This document shows positions 1-6,106 of a stretch of 15,852 nucleotides of DNA, piece by piece. The notes under the pieces were generated by a model that saw only the letters and a list, made by a program, of their open reading frames with translations, made no database searches and was not told where the DNA came from. The DNA is from Sphingobium sp. Lineage in GTDB: Bacteria > Pseudomonadota > Alphaproteobacteria > Sphingomonadales > Sphingomonadaceae. Within the stretch, counting starts at the first letter, position 1, and each line of letters opens with the position of its first letter. The translations under genes were made by a program, and so were the position numbers. The stretch spans positions 1 through 15,852 of the forward strand of contig JASBTC010000395.1 of assembly GCA_030148625.1 (NCBI GenBank), read 5' to 3'.

Positions 1-72
1 TATCTTGTGTCGTGCGCGGTGCTGTCGGCGATGTGGATCGGCTTCTTCGTGGACATGGTCGGCGCCGTTTGA
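1..72 (+). CDS. C-terminal end of an unidentified membrane protein (partial)
   Basis: Frame 1 is open from the first base and ends at TGA 70-72, giving 23 residues. They are strongly hydrophobic (Ala, Val, Leu, Trp, Ile, Phe with one Cys and one Asp) and look like a last transmembrane helix ending close to the stop codon. The reading is in the direction of the following amidohydrolase gene. Too little is present to name the family. The stop codon lies inside the left arm of the inverted repeat at 67-120. Confidence 0.55.
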   Translation, partial: YLVSCAVLSAMWIGFFVDMVGAV

Positions 73-120
73 GAAAGCCGGTACCGCCTCGGGAAAGCGC
101 TCCTTCGCGCTTTCTCAAAC
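67..120 (+). repeat. Nested, mutually exclusive inverted repeats after the first gene
   Basis: GTTTGAGAAAGC (67-78) is perfectly complementary to GCTTTCTCAAAC (109-120). Inside the loop, GAAAGCGC (93-100) is perfectly complementary to GCGCTTTC (107-114), with loop TCCTTC. Because 109-114 belongs to both right arms, only one stem can form at a time. CGGTACCG (79-86) is a further 8-bp palindrome. No U-run follows, so this is not a classical intrinsic terminator. It could be a Rho-type or processing signal, or a leader structure for the amidohydrolase gene. Confidence 0.6.
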
Positions 121-191
121 GGGCTCCGAGTGCGGCTTGCCGTGTGGCGCGGCCGGTGCCACCAAGGGCAATCAACAAGGGGCATGATGTG

Positions 192-1466
192 ATGAAAACC
201 GTTTCGTTCGCGGCAATTGTTGCCGCCACCCTCGCCGTTGCGCCCGCAGCCGCCGAAACCGTCGCCGTCACGGCCGACCGGATGATCGACGTGCTGGCCG
301 GCAAGACCATCGACAGGCCGGTGGTGGTGATCAGGGATGGCCGCATCGCCTCGGTCGGCCCGGCGGGTTCGGTGACGGTGCCGAAGGACGCAAGGCGGAT
401 CGACCTTGCCGGCAAGACGATCCTGCCGGGGCTGATCGACATGCATGTCCATCTGGAGGGCCATCCCAAATATAGCGGCTATAACGGGCTGGAATTCACC
501 GACAGCTTCTGGCCGATCCAGGCGACCTACAATGCCAAGGCGATGCTCGATGCGGGTTTCACCACCATACGCAATGTGGGTGCGAACAATTATACCGATG
601 TCGGGTTGAAGGAAGCGATCAGCGAAGGCTGGATCGAAGGCCCCCGGATCGTCCCGGCCGGTCACGCCCTGGGCGCGACCGGCGGCCATTGCGACGAGAC
701 CTTCATGCCGCCATCGTACAAGCGCGTGGGAGAGGGCGTGGCCGACGGGCCCGACGGCTTTCGCCAGAAGGTGCGCGAACAGAAGAAATATGGCGCGGAA
801 GTCATCAAGATCTGCGCGACCGGCGGCGTGTTCTCGCGCGGCGACGAACCGGGCCAGCAACAGCTGACCGCCGCGGAGCTCGAAGCCATTGCCGATGAAG
901 CCCATATGGCGGGCATGAAGGTGGCGGCGCATGCGCATGGCGCCACGGGGATCAAGGCCGCGATCCGCGCCGGGATCGATACGATCGAACATGCCAGCCT
1001 GATCGATGACGAGGGCATCGCGCTCGCGAAGAAGGCCGGCACCTGGCTGACCATGGATATCTTCAACACCGACTATACCCAGAGCGAGGGTGCGAAGAAC
1101 GGCGTGCTCGAGGACAATCTCCGCAAGGATCGCGAGATCGCCCAGATCCAGCGCGACAATTTCCGCAAGGCGCACGCCGCCGGGGTCAGGATGCTGTTCG
1201 GCACCGATGCCGGTGTGATGCCGCATGGAACCGCGGGCGGGCAGTTCAAATATATGGTCCAGTACGGGATGACGCCGATGGAGGCGATCCAGGCGGCAAC
1301 GCGCAGCGGCGCGCAGGCGCTGGGCCGCGAGCGCGATGTCGGGGCGATCGCGGTCGGCCGCTATGGCGACATCATCGCGGTCGATGGCGATCCGCTGACC
1401 GATATTCGTGCGCTCGAGGATGTCGATATCGTCATCAAGGGCGGCGAGGTCGTGAAGGCCGATTGA
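192..1466 (+). CDS. Secreted metal-dependent amidohydrolase (COG1228, prolidase/imidazolonepropionase-like)
   Basis: This 424-aa protein belongs to the amidohydrolase superfamily. The chosen ATG gives a clear signal peptide (residues 1-21, ending APAAA), with AAGGGG upstream; the longer reading frame only adds Arg-rich non-homologous-looking residues. The metal-site pattern is visible: HVH at 85-87 (H85, H87) in GLIDMHVHLEGH, K206 in EVIKICATGG as the likely bridging carbamylated lysine, H247 or H249 in AAHAHG, H267 in IEHAS, and D339 in FGTDAGV. N- and C-terminal strands (25-75, 385-424) form the usual urease-like side domain. Relatives of this group from Caulobacter and environmental samples act on Xaa-Pro or Xaa-Arg/Lys dipeptides, so a periplasmic dipeptidase role is plausible, but the substrate cannot be read from the sequence. 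Its stop lies 2 bases before the start of the PAP2 gene, suggesting co-transcription. Confidence 0.9.
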   Translation: MKTVSFAAIVAATLAVAPAAAETVAVTADRMIDVLAGKTIDRPVVVIRDGRIASVGPAGSVTVPKDARRIDLAGKTILPGLIDMHVHLEGHPKYSGYNGLEFTDSFWPIQATYNAKAMLDAGFTTIRNVGANNYTDVGLKEAISEGWIEGPRIVPAGHALGATGGHCDETFMPPSYKRVGEGVADGPDGFRQKVREQKKYGAEVIKICATGGVFSRGDEPGQQQLTAAELEAIADEAHMAGMKVAAHAHGATGIKAAIRAGIDTIEHASLIDDEGIALAKKAGTWLTMDIFNTDYTQSEGAKNGVLEDNLRKDREIAQIQRDNFRKAHAAGVRMLFGTDAGVMPHGTAGGQFKYMVQYGMTPMEAIQAATRSGAQALGRERDVGAIAVGRYGDIIAVDGDPLTDIRALEDVDIVIKGGEVVKAD

Positions 1467-1468
1467 CC

Positions 1469-2137
1469 ATGGATCCGGTCATCCGTCGTTTCGCGAGCAT
1501 ATCGCTGATCTGCTGGCTGCTCGGAGCGCTGGTGATCGCGCTTGCGTGGAGCGGCGTGCTTCAGTCCTTCGACGAAGCGGCGCTGCGCGGTTTGCGGGGT
1601 GTCGGCGACACATTGCCGTCGCTGGTCACGGACATGATGCGCGGCGCCAGCTGGCTGGGCGATGGCTGGCCGCGCTCGATCCTGGCGGCCGCCTTCATCG
1701 TCTATCTGATGATCCGGCGGCTGGCGCGTGCCGCATCCTATATCCTCTATACCGCGCTCGGCATCGCCGCGCTCAACGCCTGGGTACTGAAGGCGATCGT
1801 TGCGCGCGCCCGGCCCGAGATCGTGACGCGGCTCGTCGAGGTCGATCAGAGCTGGAGCCTGCCGAGCGGTCATGCCGCGAACAGCGCCGCGGTCTATGGC
1901 GCGATCGCGCTGGTCGCGACGGTGCTGTGGTGGCGTAGGCGTCAGCGACGCGCGATCTGGGCGGTTGCCGGCGTGCTCGTGTTGCTGATCGGCGTGTCGC
2001 GCGTCTGGCTCGGCGTCCATTGGCCGAGCGATGTCGTCGCGGGCTGGCTGGTCGGTGCGGGCTGGGCCTCGCTGCTGGCCGTGCTGCTCAAGCCGGTGCA
2101 GGCCCGCGCTGCTACTCCGCCACCGAAACCAGCTTGA
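1469..2137 (+). CDS. PAP2-family membrane phosphatase
   Basis: This 222-aa integral membrane protein carries the complete three-part signature of type-2 phosphatidic acid phosphatases. The parts are K108-x6-R115-P116, P-S-G-H at 132-135, and S177-R178-x5-H184-x3-D188. H135 is the expected proton donor and H184 the nucleophile. Hydrophobic segments lie near 10-30, 68-82, 90-110, 138-155, 162-177 and 188-208. Enzymes of this type remove phosphate from undecaprenyl diphosphate, phosphatidate or similar lipids on the outer face of the inner membrane; the exact lipid is not evident. ATG 1469 sits 2 bases after the amidohydrolase stop; a TTG at 1463 overlapping that stop is an alternative. The C-terminus is Ala/Pro-rich. 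The last 26 bases overlap the end of the bactofilin gene on the other strand. Confidence 0.9.
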   Translation: MDPVIRRFASISLICWLLGALVIALAWSGVLQSFDEAALRGLRGVGDTLPSLVTDMMRGASWLGDGWPRSILAAAFIVYLMIRRLARAASYILYTALGIAALNAWVLKAIVARARPEIVTRLVEVDQSWSLPSGHAANSAAVYGAIALVATVLWWRRRQRRAIWAVAGVLVLLIGVSRVWLGVHWPSDVVAGWLVGAGWASLLAVLLKPVQARAATPPPKPA

Positions 2138-2537
2138 GCTGGGCTTCGCCGCCATCGGTGAGCAAGGCCCCGCCGCGCAGGGTGAAGCGGCCTTCCACAC
2201 GGCCGCCCGGCGCGATGCTGATGGTTTCGTAGGAAATATCGCCGATCACATGCGCGGTGCGTTCGATCACCAGTTCGCGCGCATTGATCGAGCCGTCGAC
2301 GACGCCTGATAGCCGCGCGGATTCGGCGGTGACGCTGCCCTTGATGCGGCTGGATTCGCCCTGCACAAGTGCGGCGCACTGGATATCGCCGTCGACGGCA
2401 CCGTCGACATGAAGGTCGGCCTGTGCGCCGATATTGCCTGCGATCGAGACGTCGGGGCCGATTACGGAAAAGCCGCCGCCGGCGCGACTAGCGCCCGTCG
2501 AACCGCCGTTTGACGTTGTCTTGGACCTTGAGAACAT
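2112..2537 (-). CDS. Bactofilin family cytoskeletal protein
   Basis: The 141-aa product has a short, Ser/Gly-rich N-terminal tail (1-22) followed by the bactofilin core from about residue 23, beginning FSVIGPDVSIAGNI. The core is a run of short beta-strand turns of the G-x-V/I-x-G type, as expected of a right-handed beta-helix. Bactofilins polymerise without nucleotides and scaffold cell-wall enzymes at the membrane. The start is inferred from homolog-like beginnings (MFS + basic residues) and a GGAG 10 bases upstream on the minus strand; an ATG two codons further upstream (2543) is also possible. Either start lies inside the M23 peptidase gene, so the two genes overlap by about 50 nt in different frames. 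The pairing with an M23 peptidase matches known bactofilin-hydrolase modules (CcmA/Csd1 of Helicobacter, BacA/LmdC of alphaproteobacteria). Confidence 0.9.
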   Translation of the reverse strand: MFSRSKTTSNGGSTGASRAGGGFSVIGPDVSIAGNIGAQADLHVDGAVDGDIQCAALVQGESSRIKGSVTAESARLSGVVDGSINARELVIERTAHVIGDISYETISIAPGGRVEGRFTLRGGALLTDGGEAQLKLVSVAE

Positions 2538-3627
2538 CGGCATGGGACTCCAGGAACGGACGCGGATTGACCGCACGATCGTTGAGGCGGACTTCGAAGT
2601 GGAGATGGTCGCCGGTCGAGCGGCCGGTGCTGCCCATCCGCGCGATCTGCTGACCGCGCGCAACCATCTGCCCGGGGCGGACGTCGAATCCGGACAAATG
2701 GCCGTAACGGGTCTGGATGCCGTGGCCATGGTCGACGATGACGAGATTGCCATAGCCGCCCTGCGGGCCGACCGAGACCACGCGGCCGGCGGCGGCGGCC
2801 AGGATCGGCTGACCGCGATCGCCGGTGATGTCGATGCCGGCATGGAGCGCCGCGGCACCGTTGAACGGATCCGAGCGTACGCCGAAACCACTGCTGAGCG
2901 TCAATGGCAGCGCAGGCGCCGAATTGGGAATCGCGAGAAGCGCGCGTTCCATCGTGTCGAGCTGGCGAAGCGAGGTGGCGAGCCGGGTAAGGCTCAATTC
3001 CTTCAGCGTGCGCGGTGCTGTGCTGCGAAGCGGGATGAAAGGGCCACCCATCGCCGGATGCGGCGCGATCGCGCGCGGATTGACGCCGAAGCGGCGAATG
3101 GCCTTTTCGGCTTCCTGCGCGCGCATCGCGGCGGCCATGGTCAGCGTGTCGGCAAAGGCGAGCTGCCGCGCCTCGACCCGGGCGAGCGGCGCAGCCTCGG
3201 GAATGACTGCGCCTACCTTGGTCGGCGCGGCGGCGGGCGCGGGTGCCGCGGTCGGCGCGACCGCACCGAAATAGCGCTCCACCATCTGATCGAGAAGCTG
3301 CTGGCGCTTCTCGAGCCGGTCGGCAAGGCCGGCGACGTTCGATTGCCAGGCCTCGACGCGGCCGGCCGAACGGCTCACCGCGCTTTGCTGTGCGCCCAGT
3401 GCGATGCGATCCTGCACCGTCCGGATCTGCAGGCCGACCATGACCACCGTCGAGACCAGCCAGACCATGAAAAGTCCGGCCGCGAGCGCCGCGAGCTTGA
3501 TCTGGAAACCGGTGGTGATGCGGAGGAAACGCATTTGCCCGCCCGAGCGGACATAGATCTCATGATCAGGGAAGAACCGCGCCACCCGGGCGTAGAGCCC
3601 GGACGGCTGCTTCGTTGTGACGTGCAC
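2488..3627 (-). CDS. M23 (LytM-type) peptidoglycan endopeptidase, bactofilin-associated
   Basis: The product is 379 aa. Residues 1-42 are cytoplasmic, basic and aromatic; 43-66 form one transmembrane helix; 68-120 look coiled-coil-like; 121-150 are an Ala/Pro-rich linker; 245-360 are the M23 domain. The zinc site is intact: H262 and D266 in LHAGID, and H341/H343 in DHLHFEV, with H310 in YGHLSG as the extra catalytic His. It should therefore be an active, inner-membrane-anchored hydrolase of peptide crosslinks in the periplasm. The start is GTG 3627 (only a weak AGG upstream), chosen because the cytoplasmic segment is typical of such membrane-bound bactofilin partners; the next ATG would remove about 31 residues. 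The 3' end overlaps the downstream bactofilin gene, which suggests translational coupling and joint action in cell shape. Confidence 0.92.
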   Translation of the reverse strand: MHVTTKQPSGLYARVARFFPDHEIYVRSGGQMRFLRITTGFQIKLAALAAGLFMVWLVSTVVMVGLQIRTVQDRIALGAQQSAVSRSAGRVEAWQSNVAGLADRLEKRQQLLDQMVERYFGAVAPTAAPAPAAAPTKVGAVIPEAAPLARVEARQLAFADTLTMAAAMRAQEAEKAIRRFGVNPRAIAPHPAMGGPFIPLRSTAPRTLKELSLTRLATSLRQLDTMERALLAIPNSAPALPLTLSSGFGVRSDPFNGAAALHAGIDITGDRGQPILAAAAGRVVSVGPQGGYGNLVIVDHGHGIQTRYGHLSGFDVRPGQMVARGQQIARMGSTGRSTGDHLHFEVRLNDRAVNPRPFLESHADVLKVQDNVKRRFDGR

Positions 3628-3851
3628 CGTGCGACCTGTGATTATTAAAGGATTGACGTCCGCATAGTCGCACGCGGGCGACTCGCGAAACGCGCACAGG
3701 TCGACTCGTGACGAGTCGGGGGAGTCTTCGGACGAGATGAAGAAGACTTATAGAAACTATATGTATTCATGTCGCCGAAGCGCGGCCACCGCGTCCGGAC
3801 GCACGATGATGGGTGGCGCGATTCGCGACCGATTCGGTCAAAAACGGACGA
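3628..3851. promoter_or_regulatory. 224-bp intergenic region, likely promoter of the M23/bactofilin unit
   Basis: This gap between the EVE stop and the M23 GTG is less GC-rich in its middle (about 3735-3775) than the genes around it. It contains the heptamer CGACTCG twice on + (3679-3685, 3702-3708) and once inverted (3712-3718), plus the dyad TATAG-AAA-CTATA (3749-3761). On the minus strand the AT-rich stretch could supply a -10 element, but no convincing -35/-10 pair can be assigned. I see no credible small gene here. Confidence 0.45.
3702..3718. promoter_or_regulatory. 17-bp dyad, candidate operator
   Basis: CGACTCGT-G-ACGAGTCG is a perfect inverted repeat with 8-bp arms and a single central base, about 75 bp upstream of the M23 start codon. 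That size and position suit a dimeric transcription factor. The half-site CGACTCG occurs once more at 3679-3685 in direct orientation. The regulator is unknown. Confidence 0.4.
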
Positions 3852-4277
3852 TCAGCCGGTTGGTTCCCCGGCCATTTCCATCAGGACCCGCCACTCGTCC
3901 TTGCCGATCGGGACAACCGAAAGACGCGACTGGCGGATCATCGGTAGATCGGCAAGCCGCGGCTCCGCTTTGATTGCCTTGAGCGGGACGGATTTCTTCA
4001 GCGATCTGACGGGCTTGACGCGCACAGCCACCCATCGGCCGGTCGTATCGGTGCGGTCGGGCTCCGCTTCGCCGGAGATCTCCATGATCCCCACCGCTTC
4101 GAGCCCGATATTGCTGTGGTAGAACAGGACATGGTCGCCGCGCTTCATTGCGCGCATGTGCAACGCGGCGGTTGGATTGCGGACGCCGTCCCAATAGCCC
4201 TCGCCATCACGGACGAGATCGTCCCAGCCATAGGCATCGGGTTCGGATTTCATCAGCCAGTGGCCGCGATCGGGCAT
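3852..4277 (-). CDS. EVE domain-containing protein
   Basis: The product is 141 aa, almost entirely one EVE domain (PUA-like fold). It opens with the diagnostic HWLMKSEPDAYGWDDL at residues 6-21, followed by YWDGVRNPTAALHMRAMKRGD (about 28-48) and VLFYHS. EVE proteins bind modified nucleic-acid bases in an aromatic cage formed by such Trp/Tyr residues; stand-alone bacterial versions are common but their physiological target is not settled. ATG 4277 is supported by GGAGG (4283-4287 on the minus strand) five bases away. The gene is divergent from osmC across 97 bp and lies upstream of the M23 gene on the same strand, but a 224-bp gap argues for a separate transcript. Confidence 0.92.
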   Translation of the reverse strand: MPDRGHWLMKSEPDAYGWDDLVRDGEGYWDGVRNPTAALHMRAMKRGDHVLFYHSNIGLEAVGIMEISGEAEPDRTDTTGRWVAVRVKPVRSLKKSVPLKAIKAEPRLADLPMIRQSRLSVVPIGKDEWRVLMEMAGEPTG

Positions 4278-4287
4278 TGCATCCTCC

Positions 4288-4303
4288 GTTCGGGTGTCCG
4301 AAC
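4288..4303. promoter_or_regulatory. 16-bp dyad in the EVE/osmC divergent region
   Basis: GTTCGG-GTGT-CCGAAC has perfect 6-bp arms and a 4-bp spacer. It touches the ribosome-binding site of the EVE gene (4283-4287) and lies 72 bp before the osmC start. It could be an operator for the divergent pair or an mRNA hairpin next to the EVE ribosome-binding site. Confidence 0.35.
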
Positions 4304-4332
4304 CTCGTCATAGTCGATATGCCGATGTCGCC

Positions 4333-4362
4333 AAGCCCATTCCAGGCAAGTCCATTCCAGAC
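4333..4362 (+). repeat. Two tandem 15-bp repeats upstream of osmC
   Basis: AAGCCCATTCCAGGC (4333-4347) is followed without a gap by AAGTCCATTCCAGAC (4348-4362), 13 of 15 positions identical, sharing the core CCATTCCAG. The second unit ends next to the AGGAG ribosome-binding site (4363-4367). The repeat may be a local slippage duplication or paired binding half-sites. Confidence 0.5.
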
Positions 4363-4374
4363 AGGAGCCCTTCC

Positions 4375-4803
4375 ATGATCACACGCACCGCATCCGCCCG
4401 TTACGAAGGCTTTGGCAAGGACGGCAAAGGGCACGTCTCCAGCCAGTCGGGTGTGCTTTCGGACACCAATTACGGTTTCAACACGCGCTTCGAGGATGGT
4501 GCGGGGACGAATCCCGAGGAACTGATCGCCGCGGCGCACGCCGCCTGCTTCACCATGGCGCTCAGTTTCGCGCTGGCGCGCGAGGGATTTTCGGACGGCA
4601 CGCTCGAAACCAAAGCGGCGGTCAAACTCGACAAGGACGGTGACGGTTTCTCGATCACCCGATCGGATCTGACGCTCACCGCGCGCGTGCCCGGGATCGA
4701 TGCCGACCGGTTTGCGGAGATCGCGGCGGGCGCGAAGGCGAACTGCCCGGTCTCGAAGCTGCTCAAGGCCGAGATCACATTGACCCACGACCTGTCCGAA
4801 TGA
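4375..4803 (+). CDS. osmC: OsmC family peroxiredoxin (peroxide reductase)
   Basis: The 142-aa protein matches the OsmC branch of the OsmC/Ohr family, thiol-dependent enzymes that reduce organic and hydrogen peroxides in the cytoplasm. The two catalytic cysteines are C58 in AAHAACFTMA and C124 in KANCPVSK; R38 and E49 in TRFEDG and TNPEELIAAAHAACF fit the residues that hold the active-site thiolate. Length is typical for the family. ATG 4375 follows AGGAG with a 7-base gap and starts at the usual MITRTASARYEG-like beginning; longer in-frame starts add nothing family-like. Its stop lies 4 bases from the stop of the convergent MFS gene. The 15-bp tandem repeat and 16-bp dyad upstream are candidate control sites. 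Confidence 0.9.
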   Translation: MITRTASARYEGFGKDGKGHVSSQSGVLSDTNYGFNTRFEDGAGTNPEELIAAAHAACFTMALSFALAREGFSDGTLETKAAVKLDKDGDGFSITRSDLTLTARVPGIDADRFAEIAAGAKANCPVSKLLKAEITLTHDLSE

Positions 4804-4807
4804 TCGA

Positions 4808-6067
4808 TCAGGCCGGCTGCGGCGTCTGCCGGAACAGCCGGCCGCGTTCGGTGACGAGCACGGCCCCGATCGCGGCGAGTCCGCACAGGAAGAAGCCGGT
4901 GTAGAGCGGGATCGTCGTGCCGTCGAACAGGCGGCCGACGCTGATGCCGATCGTGGCACCGACGATCGTCGAGAAAGCGCCCTGCAGCGAACTGGCGGTA
5001 CCGGCGACATGGCCGACGCGCTCCATTGCAAGCGCGCCGAAATTGGCGGCCGCCAGACCGAAGCAGCCCATGGCCGCCGCCTGGAGCAGTGTGAAGCCGA
5101 TCATCGATTCATGACCTGAGAGAGCGACGGCGAGGTGGATGCCGCCGAACAGCGTGAAGCCGATCAACGCCCAATGGCCGATGAAGCGCATCCCCAGCCG
5201 GACGACCAGCCGCGAGTTGATCAGCGATCCCACCGCCATCGTCGTGGCGACACCGCCAAAGACCAGCGCCAGCATCCCGGGCGCGTGGAAGACATCCGCG
5301 AAGATCTGCTGGACCGAATGAATGAAGCTCATCAATGCGCCGTTGATGAAAGCGCCGGCCAGGGTGTAGCCGTTGGACTGGCGGTCGCGCAGCACCGTCG
5401 CATAGGATGCGCCGAGCCCCGCCGGCGTGATCGTGATGCGACGATCGGCGGGCAGGGTCTCGGGCAGCCGCGTTCCGGCCCAAAACAGAATGACGACACC
5501 GATCGCGGCAAGTGCGACGAAGATCCAGCGCCATGGCGCGACCAGCAGGATGAGCTGCCCGACGCTCGGCGCGAGCACCGGTGCCGCCATGAAGACGATG
5601 AAGGCCAGGCTCATCACCCGCGCCATCTGCCGGCCGACATAACGATCGCGCACGATCGAGACGACCAGCGCCCGGCCGCCGGCCGCACCCGCGCCCTGCG
5701 CCATGCGTGCGGCGATCAGCAGCTCGAAGCTTGGCGCGAAAGCTGCCACCAGGCTGAAAATCACATAGCCGGCGACCGAGATCAGCAGGACGGGGCGTCG
5801 GCCGAACCGGTCGGACAATGTACCGACGAAAAATTGCGAGACGCCGAATCCGATCAGAAAGGCGCCGATCACGAACTGGCGATCATTGTCGTGCACGATG
5901 TCGAGCGAGCGGCCGATCGCGGGAAGTGCCGGGATCATCGAATCGATCGCCAGCGCGACCGTCGCCATGATCAGCGCGATCAGAGCGATGAACTCGCGCG
6001 GGCCGGGGCGCTCGGCCACGGGCGTTTCCTGGGTCGCCGGTGTATCCATGGCGGGCACTTGGCGCAT
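4808..6067 (-). CDS. Bcr/CflA-type MFS multidrug efflux transporter
   Basis: The 419-aa protein has about twelve hydrophobic segments and the 12-TM drug:H+ antiporter layout. Helix 1 spans roughly 25-45 and includes D42 in LAIDSMIPALPAIG, characteristic of Bcr/CflA proteins. MFS motif A (GTLSDRFGRRP, 82-92) follows helix 2. A motif-C-like region near helix 5 includes MAAPVLAPSVG. The expected role is proton-driven export of drugs or small metabolites across the inner membrane; the substrate is unknown. The start is uncertain: ATG 6067 or ATG 6049 (MDTPATQ), neither with a strong ribosome-binding site; the shorter form loses only six residues. It follows the DUF3667 gene on the same strand after about 40 bp, so the two may be co-transcribed. 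Confidence 0.9.
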   Translation of the reverse strand: MRQVPAMDTPATQETPVAERPGPREFIALIALIMATVALAIDSMIPALPAIGRSLDIVHDNDRQFVIGAFLIGFGVSQFFVGTLSDRFGRRPVLLISVAGYVIFSLVAAFAPSFELLIAARMAQGAGAAGGRALVVSIVRDRYVGRQMARVMSLAFIVFMAAPVLAPSVGQLILLVAPWRWIFVALAAIGVVILFWAGTRLPETLPADRRITITPAGLGASYATVLRDRQSNGYTLAGAFINGALMSFIHSVQQIFADVFHAPGMLALVFGGVATTMAVGSLINSRLVVRLGMRFIGHWALIGFTLFGGIHLAVALSGHESMIGFTLLQAAAMGCFGLAAANFGALAMERVGHVAGTASSLQGAFSTIVGATIGISVGRLFDGTTIPLYTGFFLCGLAAIGAVLVTERGRLFRQTPQPA

Positions 6068-6106
6068 TGGGTCGTCGATTGCCAGTGCTGCGGCGCAAAA
6101 AACCGA

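Noticed and set aside
2434..3648. 404-codon + strand open frame opposite the M23 and bactofilin genes
   Set aside because: The minus-strand M23 domain with intact zinc ligands is the real gene; the + frame lacks any domain.
3737..4122. Small + strand open frames in and after the M23 upstream gap
   Set aside because: They run into the EVE gene antisense, have no ribosome-binding site of note and no recognisable composition of a real protein.
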